Below, piece after piece: positions 40,707 to 51,870 of a stretch of DNA of 64,000 nucleotides. This DNA comes from Selaginella moellendorffii (taxonomy: Eukaryota; Streptophyta; Lycopodiopsida; Selaginellales; Selaginellaceae): the NCBI RefSeq assembly GCF_000143415.4, contig NW_003314280.1, positions 338,984-402,983 of the forward strand, written 5' to 3'. The notes beneath the pieces were generated by a model, which saw only the letters and a list, made by a program, of their open reading frames with translations, searched no databases and was not told the origin of the DNA. Each line of letters begins with the position of its first letter. Within the stretch, counting starts at the first letter, position 1. The position numbers were made by a program, and so were the translations under genes.

Positions 40707-41613
40707 TGAGAGGGTGAAAGCCCAAAGCGTTCGTCTCCCAGACCCTGGGGGGTTTGGTGAGCTCCAAAAGTATAGTAAGGGGGAGGACTGCAGTGGAGCC
40801 AGTTTGGCTAGGAAAGGCCAGTTTGGCCCAAGAAGGCCAGACCCAGTGTTGGGTGATGAACTGACCATTGAGAAGTCCAAGACTAGAGTGAATACAGACC
40901 AACAAGTGGGGTAGCTTGGTGAAGTGTTCAAGAGCCGGCTCTAGTTCCCCCAGGAGATCGACTGGCCGATGCTCCCAGTCCAAGTGTGGGTGGCACTACC
41001 TACTTGGATACCAGGCATGGCTCAACGAAACCTCACTCTAAGCCCATGGCTAGAGCACCTAAAGGCGGAAGGTGGGGAGAGTACCCACGGGGCTCACATA
41101 GGCCCACGGTGTTCCGAAATGTTGTCCCAGAGTCCCAAATGGGGGAAAGGAGGAGGAGCAGTCCTCTAGTGTAGTGACTAAGGATACAGTCACATGGTGA
41201 GGAAGTCCCAGAGGACCATGGGACTTAGTGGTCGGGCCTGTGGGCCTTGATCTAGTGGCAGTGTAGGCGAACATGGCCATGGACAGTAAAGGGACTTGGT
41301 GGGGACCAAAAAAGGGACATTGGGGGAAGGCTATTCCCCATGTCTGTCGGCATCCTAAGGATGCTAAGGAGTGGATCTGGGATGATCACTCATGAACGGA
41401 TGGCCCAGTCTTTGAGAGACGGGATTGTGATGGAGGTGGTGTCAGACCACCGGTGTGACCAAGGTGAATGGGCATGGCCTTAGCGTAACGGGCTGATATG
41501 TTGGTGGTACCTTGGAGTGTCGGTCATGGGATCGGTCACGTGGAGCACTTGGACAAAGTGCAAAGGTTGAGTGGCGGGGATGCCATTCTCGGGGTTAGCA
41601 AGCCCAAGTTTGA

Positions 41614-41617
41614 AATA
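41614..41617. repeat. Left 4-bp target-site duplication (AATA)
   Basis: Repeated at 51777-51780. The uninterrupted 3' LTR reads TTTGAAATAGGACTTATGG at this site, with AATA present once. Confidence 0.85.
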
Positions 41618-41645
41618 ATGCTCTATTTCGTTAAAGTGGGATTTA
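41618..41645 (+). repeat. Left terminal inverted repeat of the Sola-like element
   Basis: Starts ATGCTCTATTTCGTTAAAGT and pairs with 51750-51776 with one or two mismatches. Confidence 0.9.
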
Positions 41646-42410
41646 TTCAGTAAAATGGGACTAGGTACAAATTTTCAAGTATTTGAAAATGACGTGAAAT
41701 TATATGTTTTTTGTCCAGGATCTAGACATATCTGGGGCATGGTGACTAGCGCGGTGACTTTGTGTCTAGACTGAGTCCATCTAGTTGTATAATAAATCTC
41801 ATTGTCAAGGTGAACAAGTCGAATCTAAAGCTAAAGAAGAGCGATGGCATGCGCGCACACACTATTTGTTTGTTCATTGAGTGTGTGGTGAGCTTTCCAA
41901 GATGAACGTCATTCCTATTAGCCAGACATATAACTTAATGGTGAGAACATTTAGATATTATTCAATGTTATCTTTTTCTAACGAATCTAATTGTGAAGGT
42001 GTAGCAAGAGGCATTGTTAGTCTGGAGAAGTCATTTAACTCATTTGACCCTTAGTGTATTTTCATGAAACTAAATAACATTCATATTATTAAGGAATTTC
42101 TCTAGTACCTTTTTTTTACGACATAGAGGCTTGCATTTCTTTCAAAGGTGATTTAGTAAAAGGCCTGAGGGCACATGCCATTCTATTTCTCAGACCGGTA
42201 TTAAGATATACTAGTGCAAAGGGAAAAAAGGTATTTGGTGATCAAGTAAATGGCATGAGGGCACACGCCATTATAAGCCTAAGCGCTAGTGGACACCTCC
42301 TTTTTGGTGTCACGCCTCACGCCATCATGCCATGCCATCACACCTCCTCTGATTTAGATTCGGATTGTTCACCTTGAAATAAAATACATTAGAAACTTAG
42401 TAAAGGAATA
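41646..42410. other. Left subterminal non-coding region of the Sola-like element
   Basis: No gene. Holds the first two or three copies of the 22-bp palindrome (42157-42182, 42250-42271 and a tangled cluster at 42311-42350). Confidence 0.5.
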
Positions 42411-45213
42411 TTAATGAATCTCACCTTGAACCCGGGTTATGAATGCTCTTGCTGCATCTCTTGCATGGTCTGGCAAGGTGATGGTGGCACTCTGCTTCCA
42501 CATCCAACCATGCACAACATTATCCACCGATATGCTCATGCTGGGATCCCTTGGATTCAGCACCCATCTCTTTTCTAGGCAATCCTTCGTATATCCGGAA
42601 CTTGGCTTGAACCACTCCACAGTTACATTGAAGGAGTTAGTTTCCGGTTTAGGGTTTAGGGTAAACCCTAAACCCTAAACCCTAAACCCTAAAGCACGAC
42701 CATTCCTTTGCAGACCTGTACTGGATTGAATGCTGAATCCGGCTTCTTGTTCCTCGGCCCACAATAGTGATCCTCAACATCGTTTTCTATCACTGCATTT
42801 CCAGAGGACATTATTCCGCTACTATCTGGTGCTCTGGGTTCTAGCCAAAAGGACTCTTCCAATTCTTCATATACAACCGGCCCATTTTGGATAGCAGATA
42901 TAATCTTATCCCAGTATTCGAGCAAAGGCTTGCACCTCTTAAAATAGGATTCTCCACCAAACACCAACCCCCTCTTCCAGAAGGCAATATGCTGTCTAAT
43001 CCCGGCCACTATACTTTCCTGGTCTTTGAGTCCATCCGGGTGCATCGGCCGTGGGGAACCCTGAGGAATCATAGCTTCCCCAGTTATGGGATCTCTCTTG
43101 AAGAGTTCAATGCCGTCCACTGGCAGCCATACTGTATCCCATTCTCTCATCTTGTACCTCATCACTGGAGCACCGTCACGCATGCTGAAATGAAACTGAA
43201 GAGGCTTGGAGTGGCGAATCAGCGTTTCGGATCCGTCCCTGATGTAGCCTCTTACAAACCCCTTAAAGTCTGGAACCTCTGTCACAAGTGCAGCTTCAAC
43301 AGTGCCTTTGATGCAATTTTGGAATTCATCGTAGAGTTGTGGGAGGGTGAGGACATTGGATTGCCGGAGGGACTCTGCCAGGTGACTGAACATGGCATCG
43401 ACGTCTTCATGAGTGTGCCCAACCATAAGAAAGCCAAGTGTAACCGTTTCAAATATGCCTTTGGCAACAAGCATCGCCAAGTACGCGAAGACATACATGT
43501 TTTTCTTCTCACTGCCAGCATTGTCTGTTTGGAGCAGAAGATGGGGTGGAAGGCCACATCGGCCGCAAGAACTTCCTTGAGATTCTGCTTCGTTTGGATG
43601 AGGCTGTGCATTCACCGGGCGACCAGCCTCGTCGGAATGGCATGAGGCCTCACGTGATAACCCTACAATCTGACGGCCAACATATTCACTGGGATGGCAT
43701 GGGGCCCCACGTGATACTGCAAGCCTTTGCTCCTCCTCCAGCTGAACCCTGTATGGGGTTCGATCGACAAGGGCCTTATGCAAGGGTTGGCCGTTCAGCT
43801 CAGTCTGCACACTTTGCAGAGACCTTAAGTGTTTTGCTAGGGACGCAATCATCATGTTTGCACCCCCGCCACCCCATAGAGGTACAAAGAAGTTCCCATA
43901 GTTCTGGGCACTATGCCCATGAGCGATTATGCCAAACAGAGACATAGGCAGCTGCATGGATGAAGAGATTGCTTTGGGGGCAGGATTGAGTCGAGGTAAG
44001 CACGTCTTTTTCTGGTCCATTTTGTCGTGGATGATGCAGAGGTAAGAGTCAGGTCTCTCCATGGAGAGAATCCTGTTATGATAATATGCAGTCCTGCAGC
44101 TTCTCTGCTCGATGTTGTGGTCGAGCCGCCTTCTAACCAACGTCTCTCGCTCTTGAGCGATGCAAGAATTCTTTAACAAAGCCATTTTGATAGCAGTGCA
44201 CTCGTCACACTTTGAAAAGCTTGAGTACTTTCCTATACTCACATCCCTGAACCTGTTGCTCCACAATCTACTAAATCTAGATTGGCTCAGCTTCCTGTAG
44301 CCATTACTCTGGAGTTCCCGATTCACATCTTCCAATATGGCCCCCTTGGTATACATGGAAGGGAGAACTCGTTGGGTGTCTCGAGTTCCATCTTCCAAGA
44401 GGCGGGTTTTATGTGGTTGCTGCTCGCTACATGTCTCGACAAACCTCTTGAAGATTGCCTCTCCATATACAACATGACCCCTGGTTTTATGAGTACCGTC
44501 GTTCCCATGGACTGCCTGTTGAACCCTTTGTTTCTCGAACTCAGTTTTGATTCTGTAGAATGTGATTCGAGGGACTCCATAAATGATTCTTCATGCCTTC
44601 ATGCAGACCAAACCCCTCTGGAAGACCATGCCCCCCACCTGATGTTCTGAAGCATCAACAGATGACCGTAATGCCTCATACACAAAATTGCGAGCTACCT
44701 TCCAGGACAATGTCTTGTATCTTGGTCTCTCCTCTTCAATAGCATCCCAATCAGCATGTTGACAGCACCTCCTCTTGCAACAAGCAACTGTCGAGACCAT
44801 TCGAACCTCCATCGCCATTTTCTGCCTTTTCGGTTCGTTGCTCAGATCCTTTGGCTGCGCTTTAGGAAGGTGTACTTTCTTTTCCCATGAAGAGATGTTC
44901 TATCATCAGTTGTAGTGGTGTTTGATTGTGAATCCTTCACATTCTCAAACACTAAGTGCCTCAATTTCCACCGCACAATGCTTCCAATAGTCAGACTGTT
45001 TTCTTCTGTGTCAACAACCTCTAAAATCGCAACTCCAATATCATCCCAGCCCAATTCTTGATTAGCAACTGCATCTCTTGGATCGACAACTATGGCTAAG
45101 CCCTCAACTACCACCTCCCCCTCGGGGTTGTTTAGAAACACCTTTGCCTGAATCCATGTAGCACGGTTCTTAAGATCCACGGAGGGAACATGTGTCGCAC
45201 TTGCGGAGGCCAT
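42411..45213 (-). pseudogene. Sola-like transposase, broken
   Basis: The frame begins at 45213 (MASASATHVPSVDLKNRAT) and shifts by one base near 44880. It then runs from about 44870 through KMAMEVRMVSTVACCKRR, meets an in-frame TGA near 44614 and continues without a break to 42700. The core has HDKMDQKK (about 44015), LLLQTDNAGSEKKN (about 43520) and FLMVGHTHEDVDAMFSHLAE (about 43400), the three acidic positions expected of a DDD/E transposase. It is then cut by telomeric repeats at 42646-42693 and resumes as EWFKPSSGYTKD to a stop at 42411. Two 22-bp palindromes lie in a poorly conserved loop before the TDN motif. This copy should be inactive. Confidence 0.75.
42646..42693. repeat. Head-to-head telomeric repeats
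   Basis: About two TTTAGGG units followed at once by about four CCCTAAA units, giving an inverted telomeric patch of 48 bp inside the transposase frame. Confidence 0.95.
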
Positions 45214-45574
45214 TCTGAAAGTGCAGAAAAGAAGTTAAGACCATACAAGAAATGATTGGAGAATGGCCTAAATCATAACATACCAAACAACCTCAATAGC
45301 ATGAGGCCACATGCCATTATTCAAACATGCTATTGACACCCACGTGAAATTTCACATTCATAAAATTGGCATGAGGCCTCATGCCATTAGTGGTACCACT
45401 AATGGCATGAGGCCTCACGCTATCTTTGGCCCCTGCTAGCCATGAAATTGCAAGGGCCCAAGATGGCATGTGGCCTCATGCCATTTCTAAATGTGGTCCT
45501 AAGCCATTCCATGGTGAACATACCAGGAAGCACAAGTGCTGAATATCAAGAGGAAGCGGTAGCCACACCAAAGA

Positions 45575-45735
45575 CAGTGCCGCTCGCAACACCGCAACTA
45601 CTCGTAGCGCCACTCGCAACACCACAACTGCTCGTAGCGCTGCTCGCACAAACTGCCACTCGCATAAACTACCGTTCGCAATGGCGCTCGCAATGCCGCA
45701 ACCACTTGTAGACGCATAAACCACAGCTCACAACG
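45575..45735. repeat. Tandem repeat of GCGCCACTCGCAACACC-type units
   Basis: Five or so imperfect units of about 30 bp (cgctcgcaacaccgcaact, gctcgtagcgc). Non-coding on either strand. Confidence 0.75.
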
Positions 45736-46506
45736 CCGCTTACACAAGCAGCGCTCACTGTGCTCAGTGGAACCAAGAACACAGCGCACAAAAATGATAG
45801 ACCTAGGAATGAGTTCGAGAATTCAAAAATAACACACGCTTGAACGTCACATCAAATCCTCTGACAAACCAGATCTTATGATTCCTCTGACAAATTTCAA
45901 ATTGAGTAGCTTCTAGACTTTGCTGTCGGAGGTTGAACTTTGTCACATCATGTCCTTGCCTCGATCCAGCTGTGCCATGTCAGTGATTCGAACTTTGCCA
46001 TGCCATGTCAGAGATCCGCGCCAAGATTATTCGCTGTGTAAAGGAATAATTATGCTGTGTGTGTACGTCCATTTATGGCAATATAAGGCCACACGCCATT
46101 CAAAGAATAATGCTAGTCGAGCATTTTTTGGTGCATTTTTGGGTTCAAAATTGCATGAGCCCACACGCTATAAAGTTTACCTGTACCAAAAATAGAAACA
46201 GCTTTATTTATTTGGGAATTTAAGTGGTTGAGGCATTTTTAAACTTACAAACACATGCCCTACTTACATTCCTTTGGTTGCTTAAAATTCAAAAATATTA
46301 TAAACCTTTCTTTTTGCATTTTCAATGTTTTCAATTATGGTTTTTGATTTTCGCAGGACCAGCCTAGTAATCTATTTGCATCCCGTCATGTTTATAGCTA
46401 GCTTTCGTTTGTCCCCTTTGCTAGCCTGAGATACATCTGCTTGGCATCTGCCTCTTACAGCATTTGCCCAGAAAGGGCATCTTTCTTCACGCAGCATTTG
46501 CCACAT

Positions 46507-46533
46507 GTTTAGGGTTTAGGGTTTAGGGTTTAG
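46507..46533 (+). repeat. Interstitial telomeric repeat (TTTAGGG x3.5)
   Basis: GTTTAGGG repeated without error. It is the second telomeric patch inside the Sola-like element. Confidence 0.95.
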
Positions 46534-47204
46534 CAATTCAGTAGCTTGATAAACATGCAAATACAGAACTTGATGCAAAATCCTTTGATATGTCACAATG
46601 CCCCTAGGACTATAAACACATTTCAATAGAGAGGGTCCTTTCATTTCATAAACTCCTTACGTAGATCTTGGTGAAACCAGAGTTAGTGAAGTTGGTTTCT
46701 TGTGATCCCGCATCTGATTGTGATGTCCCTTTGCAGTGTCGATGGAAAGGTCAATGCACACCAAACTATAGAATCTTGGAGGAAAATAACGGTCGGATCT
46801 ATGGCAAATGCCCCTAAAACATTGTAAGGCTCGTGTGGTCTCATGTGGTGTCCGATCGAGATGCTTCTTTGTAGGGTCATCAAGAAGGACATTGTATACC
46901 ATTCTTTATTTAGCTGAACATCTGGTATTTTTGGAAATACAAGATGCTTTGGAATATCCAATCATGCATGGTATAAATATAGCGAGGGTATTAAATGATA
47001 TCCCAATCATGATCTTTCTTTTGGATTTCGCGTGCATGCAGTCTGAGGAATGATGACATTGCGGATTTCTTTTGGATTTCACGTGCATGCATGCGCGCGG
47101 CGATCCAGAAATTAATGGTGGCGCCCAAGTCCGAGGAATGATGACATGGCGGGATTACCAACTGTCGTGACATTTCGCGCGTGTGAGGTTAGGTTTTGCA
47201 TTTT

Positions 47205-47375
47205 GCTTCGTACTCGCGCTCGCACACTCACGCTCGCATCGCGCTCCCACTCGCGATCACGCTCACATTCGCGCTCATCTACCTTCTCTACAGGTTTCTC
47301 GTGTGCATCGGCGTCCACTCGCGCTTGCATCACACTCGCGCTCGCATCGTGCTCGTGTGCATCGGCGTCCACTTC
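47205..47375. repeat. Low-complexity CTCGCGCTCGCA repeat
   Basis: Many variants of the words actcgcgctcgcac and cgtgtgcatcggcgtcca; the latter occurs twice, at 47305 and 47355. The frames over it are artefacts of the repeat. Confidence 0.7.
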
Positions 47376-47817
47376 AAGACACACCCAATTTGTAACTTCG
47401 CCGCCAACTCCGCCGCCCACTCTGCCACCCACACGCAGCCCACTTGGCGTTCCGGGAGATTTTAGCGCCACTCTCCAACTGTAAGTGGCAGAGTAGCCTT
47501 GCTGCTACGATCCGCTGCACACACAGTGCACATTCGCCAGCGAGTCCGGCCTCGATTGTCACGCTTCCATTCGGCTTCAAATGGTAAGTCTTTTAGGCCA
47601 AGTAGAAAATGGCATGAGGCCACATGCCATTCAATAGCAACATTGGCATGCACCGATTGGGCTCTCGAGTGCAGTCCGGTTACAGATGGCGTGTAGTCTC
47701 ACGCCATCTTAGGATGCAGCCTCAAGACATCTGATGCAGTGGTGAATGGCATGTGGCCTCACGTTATTTCCAGCTGCTAGCTTTTCATCTGTCAGCTCTA
47801 ATTGTTGTGCATTTCAG

Positions 47818-50800
47818 AACAGGCGAGGAATTGCGTTCTTCTTCCAGCCACTGTCAATGTGGATGCAGAGAAGGGGGAGGAGCTCACCAGTTGGACTTTC
47901 GGGATGGAAAGTGAGGATCTGAGGCTATACAACACAGATGGTGGGAGAAAAGAATGCATGGGGATCCTCATCCAAGTGACAGACACTCCATGCAGTTCCA
48001 TGCAAGAATATAGACTGGCACTTGTGGTAGAGACAGCGTCCGCCTTCAAGATCCACCTTGCACATCCTAGCGGCTTCCCGGAGGGGGGCAGCGGCTATGA
48101 GGAATTCCTAGAGGGAGCTAGGGAGAGGTTGTCCAGGAGGCCCACAATTTCAAAGACGCTGCGGGTCTATGAAGATCACATGGAATCCACGGACCTCACC
48201 TACGGCGATGTTCAAAAACTATATTCCAACATTGAGCCGTTGAGAGTGCCTCCAGTTCGCGAAGCGAAGGGGAAGGGGGTCGATCTGGAAACTACCCCGA
48301 AGCAGAAAAGGGTGGTCAAGCTCAAGCCGACGTCTGACTCTCCTGCTCCAAAAAAGAAGCTACTCGGTGATGCCATTGCCTCGTGTTCGAACACTACACC
48401 CACCAAAAAGAAGAGCCGCAAAGAGCAGAAAGAGCAAGAAGAGGCAACAAAAATCGTCACAGATAATAGTACTTGTTACTATTCCAACAAAGTATATACA
48501 ATCGACGTGAGCCGACATCCAAAGCAAATACAACCACAGGCTAGTATCTGATGAGTGGGTGGAGAAACTGAAGCAGAAGATGCTGGCAAGTCCAGTAACA
48601 CCCGACATCGCAGACGTGATCCCCTACTACCGAACAATGAAGGGCGAGACGAGGTTTCCAGACTTGATCAATAGGAAGGTGTTGGACGATCAGAACATCC
48701 GGTTCTATGCCGTCTCCGGGCAGCATTCTAGCTTGGCGATGCAAGAGATAGTTGTGGATATTATGGTGGGCGAGGAGGTGAAGAAAGTCTTCAAGACAAG
48801 AGTTGTCGGCCTGATAAAAAGCAACTCGCCCCTCCGGTCTATCATATGCATCTCTCACGCGCAGAATGTCAAGCAAGAAACGTGCTACAAATCGGGTCTG
48901 CATGAGACATTGCACGAACACGGAAGCTCTGGGTTCAACTGAAGAAGCCACAAAAACCAGGACAAGGGCGTGCACTAGCAACTAGCGCCTGGCAGGTAAG
49001 CCTCGTTGCATGTGGCATAGCATGTGGCCTCACGCCATTTCCATTGCAGGAATTCTCGAGTCTTCTCTCGAAAACACTGGGGGTCAATGACACACTCAGC
49101 ATCCATAACATTCTACTCGCGACAAAAGTTGTTTTTGACAAATGGGTAGATGTGCTGAGAAGGGTGCAAGAATATGCAGAAACCATGTTAAGACAGTCGG
49201 GTGAGGATACGGTCCTAGGTCACGCACTAAAACAGGCTATGGATGTCTTGTATTTTGAGATGGAGACTCGGCTAGATGATTTTCCCAAGATGCTCCTGGA
49301 AGAACAAGCCATCCAGCCTGAGCAGCCTATGGAAGAAATGTAGAAGGGGGATGAGGAGCCAGAGAAAGATAATGAGCAAGAAGAGCAGAAGGATGAAGAG
49401 GAGGACAAAGAAGAGGAGGACGAAGAGGAGGAGGACGAAGAGGACTTGGATGGTCCTCACAATGGTGACAATCACAATAACGACGACGACGATGATGACG
49501 ATGATGGCCAACCTGAGGTGGCCAAAGAGCAACGGAGGAAGGTCATACAAGACAAGCCATCAGGTAAATAATAGTACATCCATTCCTAACCTTTTACCAT
49601 TTCTAACATTGTCCATGTAGGTCACAGATTAAATGGTAAGTAGAGATTATTCAGTTGAATTAAGATACAAACTCTAGCCTTTAGTGTCGAGGAAGGATAG
49701 TGCCAAGCAAGGGTCGAAATGTATGTCCAATCCTTCAGAATCAGCAGTGTGCCCAAGTGATATCGGTCCTAGTTCCTCAATAGCAGTTGATGGTAAATAC
49801 AGTATAGTCGATTCAATGTGCTAATGAGTTTGTTTTTAGTAGCACGGGAGGATACCATCTCAATCAAAGGGAGATATTTGGATATGCATATGGATCCGCC
49901 AGTGGACTCTACTTGCCTACAAGAGTCATCAGAGCTGGTGGAGGCTACTATCCATATCAACGCCAAGCAAGCTGACCACGCTCCACTTGATGCTGCCCAT
50001 ACCATTGAGTCAATCTTGTCCACGTATCCAACTGACGGTGACCAGGCGCCATTGGACCCACATGAGGCCGCCCCAGCCGCCGAGCCGGTTGTATCCTCAT
50101 TTCCAACAGACTCAACGTGTGCCCAATCGTCTGACTACGCGCCGTTGGAACCTCCCTACACCGCCCCTGCTGCCTGTTCGGTCATGTCCACTTTGCCAAC
50201 GGAGGCACCAGCTGAAATGGCGTGTGATCACACGCCATCGGAACCACCCCATGCCACTGTTGAGCCAGTTGTATCAGAGTCTACAGCTGAAATGGCATGT
50301 GCCCACACGCCATCGGATGCGATTAACCCCACATTGCAGAGGAGAGTATTTCCGCCCTTCACGTTTCCTCGACCAAAACCCTCTCAACGACCATCGGGAG
50401 CACCATTCGCTAATATTGTAGATGGTAAAATTGACTTGTACCATTTTTTATGCTGACGCATTTCATTTCAGAGTCACGGCGAAGGTACTGTATTGTTTTT
50501 GATCTGAACGGTGTCCTTTTCTCCCATGAGTGTGGCTCGTCCTCGAATGTCACTGCACCCTCCAAAGCCTGCGGTCGCAAGTTGGTCAAAAGAGACAGAT
50601 TCACATTAATCACACGGGAGAAACTGCGGGATCTAATAATGACCATGCGACACTTAAAACAGAAGGCCGGGTTCAATTTGCAATTGGGAGTTTGGACATC
50701 CATGATGCGCCACAATGCATTAACGTTGCTACAGATGATGCACGATCAGACGCGAGTAATATTACCATTTGACTTTCTCTTAACGCAGGAGGATTGCTTG

Positions 50801-51334
50801 ACTATGGTCCATGTGAGGGGTAGCAAGCCCATCTTCGTCAAGCCAGAGGCTGTAGTGATGAACCGGACTGCTAGGTCAAGTGAAATCCTCATCATCGATG
50901 ACTCGCCGATTAAAACTGCAGCGAACACGCACACATATGCAGTGCACCCCATCTCTTGTAGTATGGAAACTAGGGAGAGGAAACCGTATGTTCTGGGGGA
51001 CCTTGCAAAACGGCTTGGAGCGATGGTGATAGAGAACCGGCCAGTCTAGGAGGTGCCTGCAGAAATCAACCAAATGGCAGATGGAACGGTATATCAGAAG
51101 CCATTTGATCGGACAGACACCAGTCATCATTTATGGCATGTATATTATCTAGCCAAGCACTATCCGCATCTCCATAATCTGCTCAACCGGATGGGTTCTT
51201 CGACCACTGAACATGAGCGTGGACGTATTAGAGAAGAGATGGCATTACTATTGGGTTTAAATTCTGATAGTGTGGAGAGTGATGAAATTCCAAAATTATT
51301 GTATAGGCGTTGGAGGCAAAAAATAACAATCTGA
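47818..51334 (+). pseudogene. Accessory gene(s): ParB-like GQHS domain, acidic linker, FCP1/HAD-like phosphatase
   Basis: A set of plus-strand exons. Part 1 (47818-48550) begins after a TTTCAG acceptor and encodes an unknown domain ending in a Lys-rich stretch. Part 2 (48553-48975) has IRFYAVSGQHSSLAMQEI, resembling the ParB/DGQHR-type core, and ends KKPQKPGQGRA. Part 3 (49050-49563) is helical, then carries over 30 Asp/Glu residues. Part 4 (49839-50424) is Pro/Thr-rich with repeats containing the palindrome. Part 5 (50472-51334) has CIVFDLNGVLF, VWTSMM and LIIDDSPIKTAANT, the three HAD motifs of FCP1/NIF-like phosphatases, with Asn replacing the second Asp. Shifts near 48545 and 48900 and in-frame TAGs at 49341 and 51047 break it. 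It may be one gene or two. Confidence 0.6.
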
Positions 51335-51749
51335 GATGGCATGTATTTATTTAAAAATGTAACTTATTATGGCATGGGGTTCCATGCCATTGTATTAATA
51401 TTAAAAGACAATTCTTTGAGAGGATTTGCATTATACTAGAAGTGTTACAGCATGTTATTGGAAGTCTACGAAGTTGTTTTATTAATAAGGGAAAAGTAAA
51501 GATTGAATGGGGACTTGGGCTCCACCTAGACTCGGAGCAACTGAGCCAATATTAAAAGGATGGAAAGAAATTGGACGACGATGACAAGGAGAAGAGAGAG
51601 GTGAAGCAGTGGCAAGGGGAGGAGAAGTGATTGAGTAGACATTTCCTTATTTAAAATAAAATGGCATGTGCCTCAATGCAGTTGAATTTTGTTATATTTA
51701 TATACTATATAAAGGTTTGGAAACCTTATTTTACAAGTGGGATAATGAC
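51335..51749. other. Right subterminal region of the Sola-like element
   Basis: Non-coding; two palindrome copies (51369 and 51661). Confidence 0.5.
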
Positions 51750-51776
51750 AATTCCCACTTTAACGAAATAGAGCTT
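51750..51776 (-). repeat. Right terminal inverted repeat of the Sola-like element
   Basis: Reverse complement begins AAGCTCTATTTCGTTAAAGT and matches the left end. Confidence 0.9.
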
Positions 51777-51780
51777 AATA

Positions 51781-51870
51781 GGACTTATGGAGGTTGTGAG
51801 TGAGACTCCTCCAATTGGTCGGAGGTGTGGTTAAGTGACTAAAGTAGAATGGAAAAATTAGTCGCTTACA
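51781..51870 (+). repeat. 5' LTR, last 90 bp
   Basis: GGACTTATGGAGGTTGTGAG to CGCTTACA, matching 56619-56708 with one or two changes. Confidence 0.92.

Larger units (their letters stand above)
40004..41617 (+). repeat. 5' LTR, first part
   Basis: Begins TGTGAGACACAAAATCCC, as does the 3' LTR at 54837. Interrupted after TTTGAAATA by the Sola-like transposon and resumes at 51781. It contains the TCCGAG minisatellite. Confidence 0.9.
45214..47579. other. Divergent region between transposase and accessory gene
   Basis: About 2.4 kb with no supported gene. It holds six palindrome copies, a tandem array of a ~30-bp unit (see 45575), a telomeric patch and an array of CTCGC words before 47400. It probably includes both promoters and untranslated leaders. 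Confidence 0.5.
42157..51682. repeat. Dispersed family of 22-bp palindromes (half-site ATGGCRTGNG)
   Basis: Full or nearly full copies at 42250-42271, 43637-43658, 43694-43715, 45298-45318, 45366-45388, 45402-45423, 45463-45484, 46151-46172, 47609-47630, 47686-47707, 47746-47767, 49017-49038, 50217-50238, 50292-50313 and 51369-51390. Degenerate ones occur at 42157, 42311, 46075 and 51661. The copy at 50217 is a perfect palindrome. All lie inside the Sola-like element; none was seen elsewhere in the window. Spacing is irregular. Confidence 0.9.
41618..51776 (-). mobile_element. Sola-like DNA transposon (10.2 kb) nested in the LTR
   Basis: The empty site is preserved in the 3' LTR, which fixes both ends exactly. 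TIRs of about 27 bp begin A[T/A]GCTCTATTTCGTTAAAG. The 4-bp duplication AATA and a transposase with a GHTHEDVD box fit the Sola group as described in the literature; the family name is inferred. The element also carries a divergent multi-domain accessory gene set, two telomeric repeat patches and a dispersed 22-bp palindrome family. Confidence 0.8.

Noticed and set aside
40021-40983. Minus-strand frame of 320 codons rich in Gly-Leu and Asp-Ser-Ile
   Set aside because: Translation of the LTR minisatellite and flanks; no non-repeat domain.
42887-43947. Plus-strand frames of 130-250 codons
   Set aside because: Antisense to the Sola-like transposase, whose motifs are on the minus strand.
46657-46961. 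Minus-strand frames of 80-92 codons
   Set aside because: No homology that I recognise, and two different frames are equally open over the same DNA.
47146-47484. Arg/Ser/Thr-rich frames near 47.2-47.5 kb
   Set aside because: Low-complexity CTCGC repeat; no conserved residues and no clear start or splice support.
42250-51390. Dispersed palindromes as a CRISPR array
   Set aside because: Spacing is irregular, spacers are of very different length, the host is a plant genome and the units are palindromic rather than direct repeats with unique spacers.
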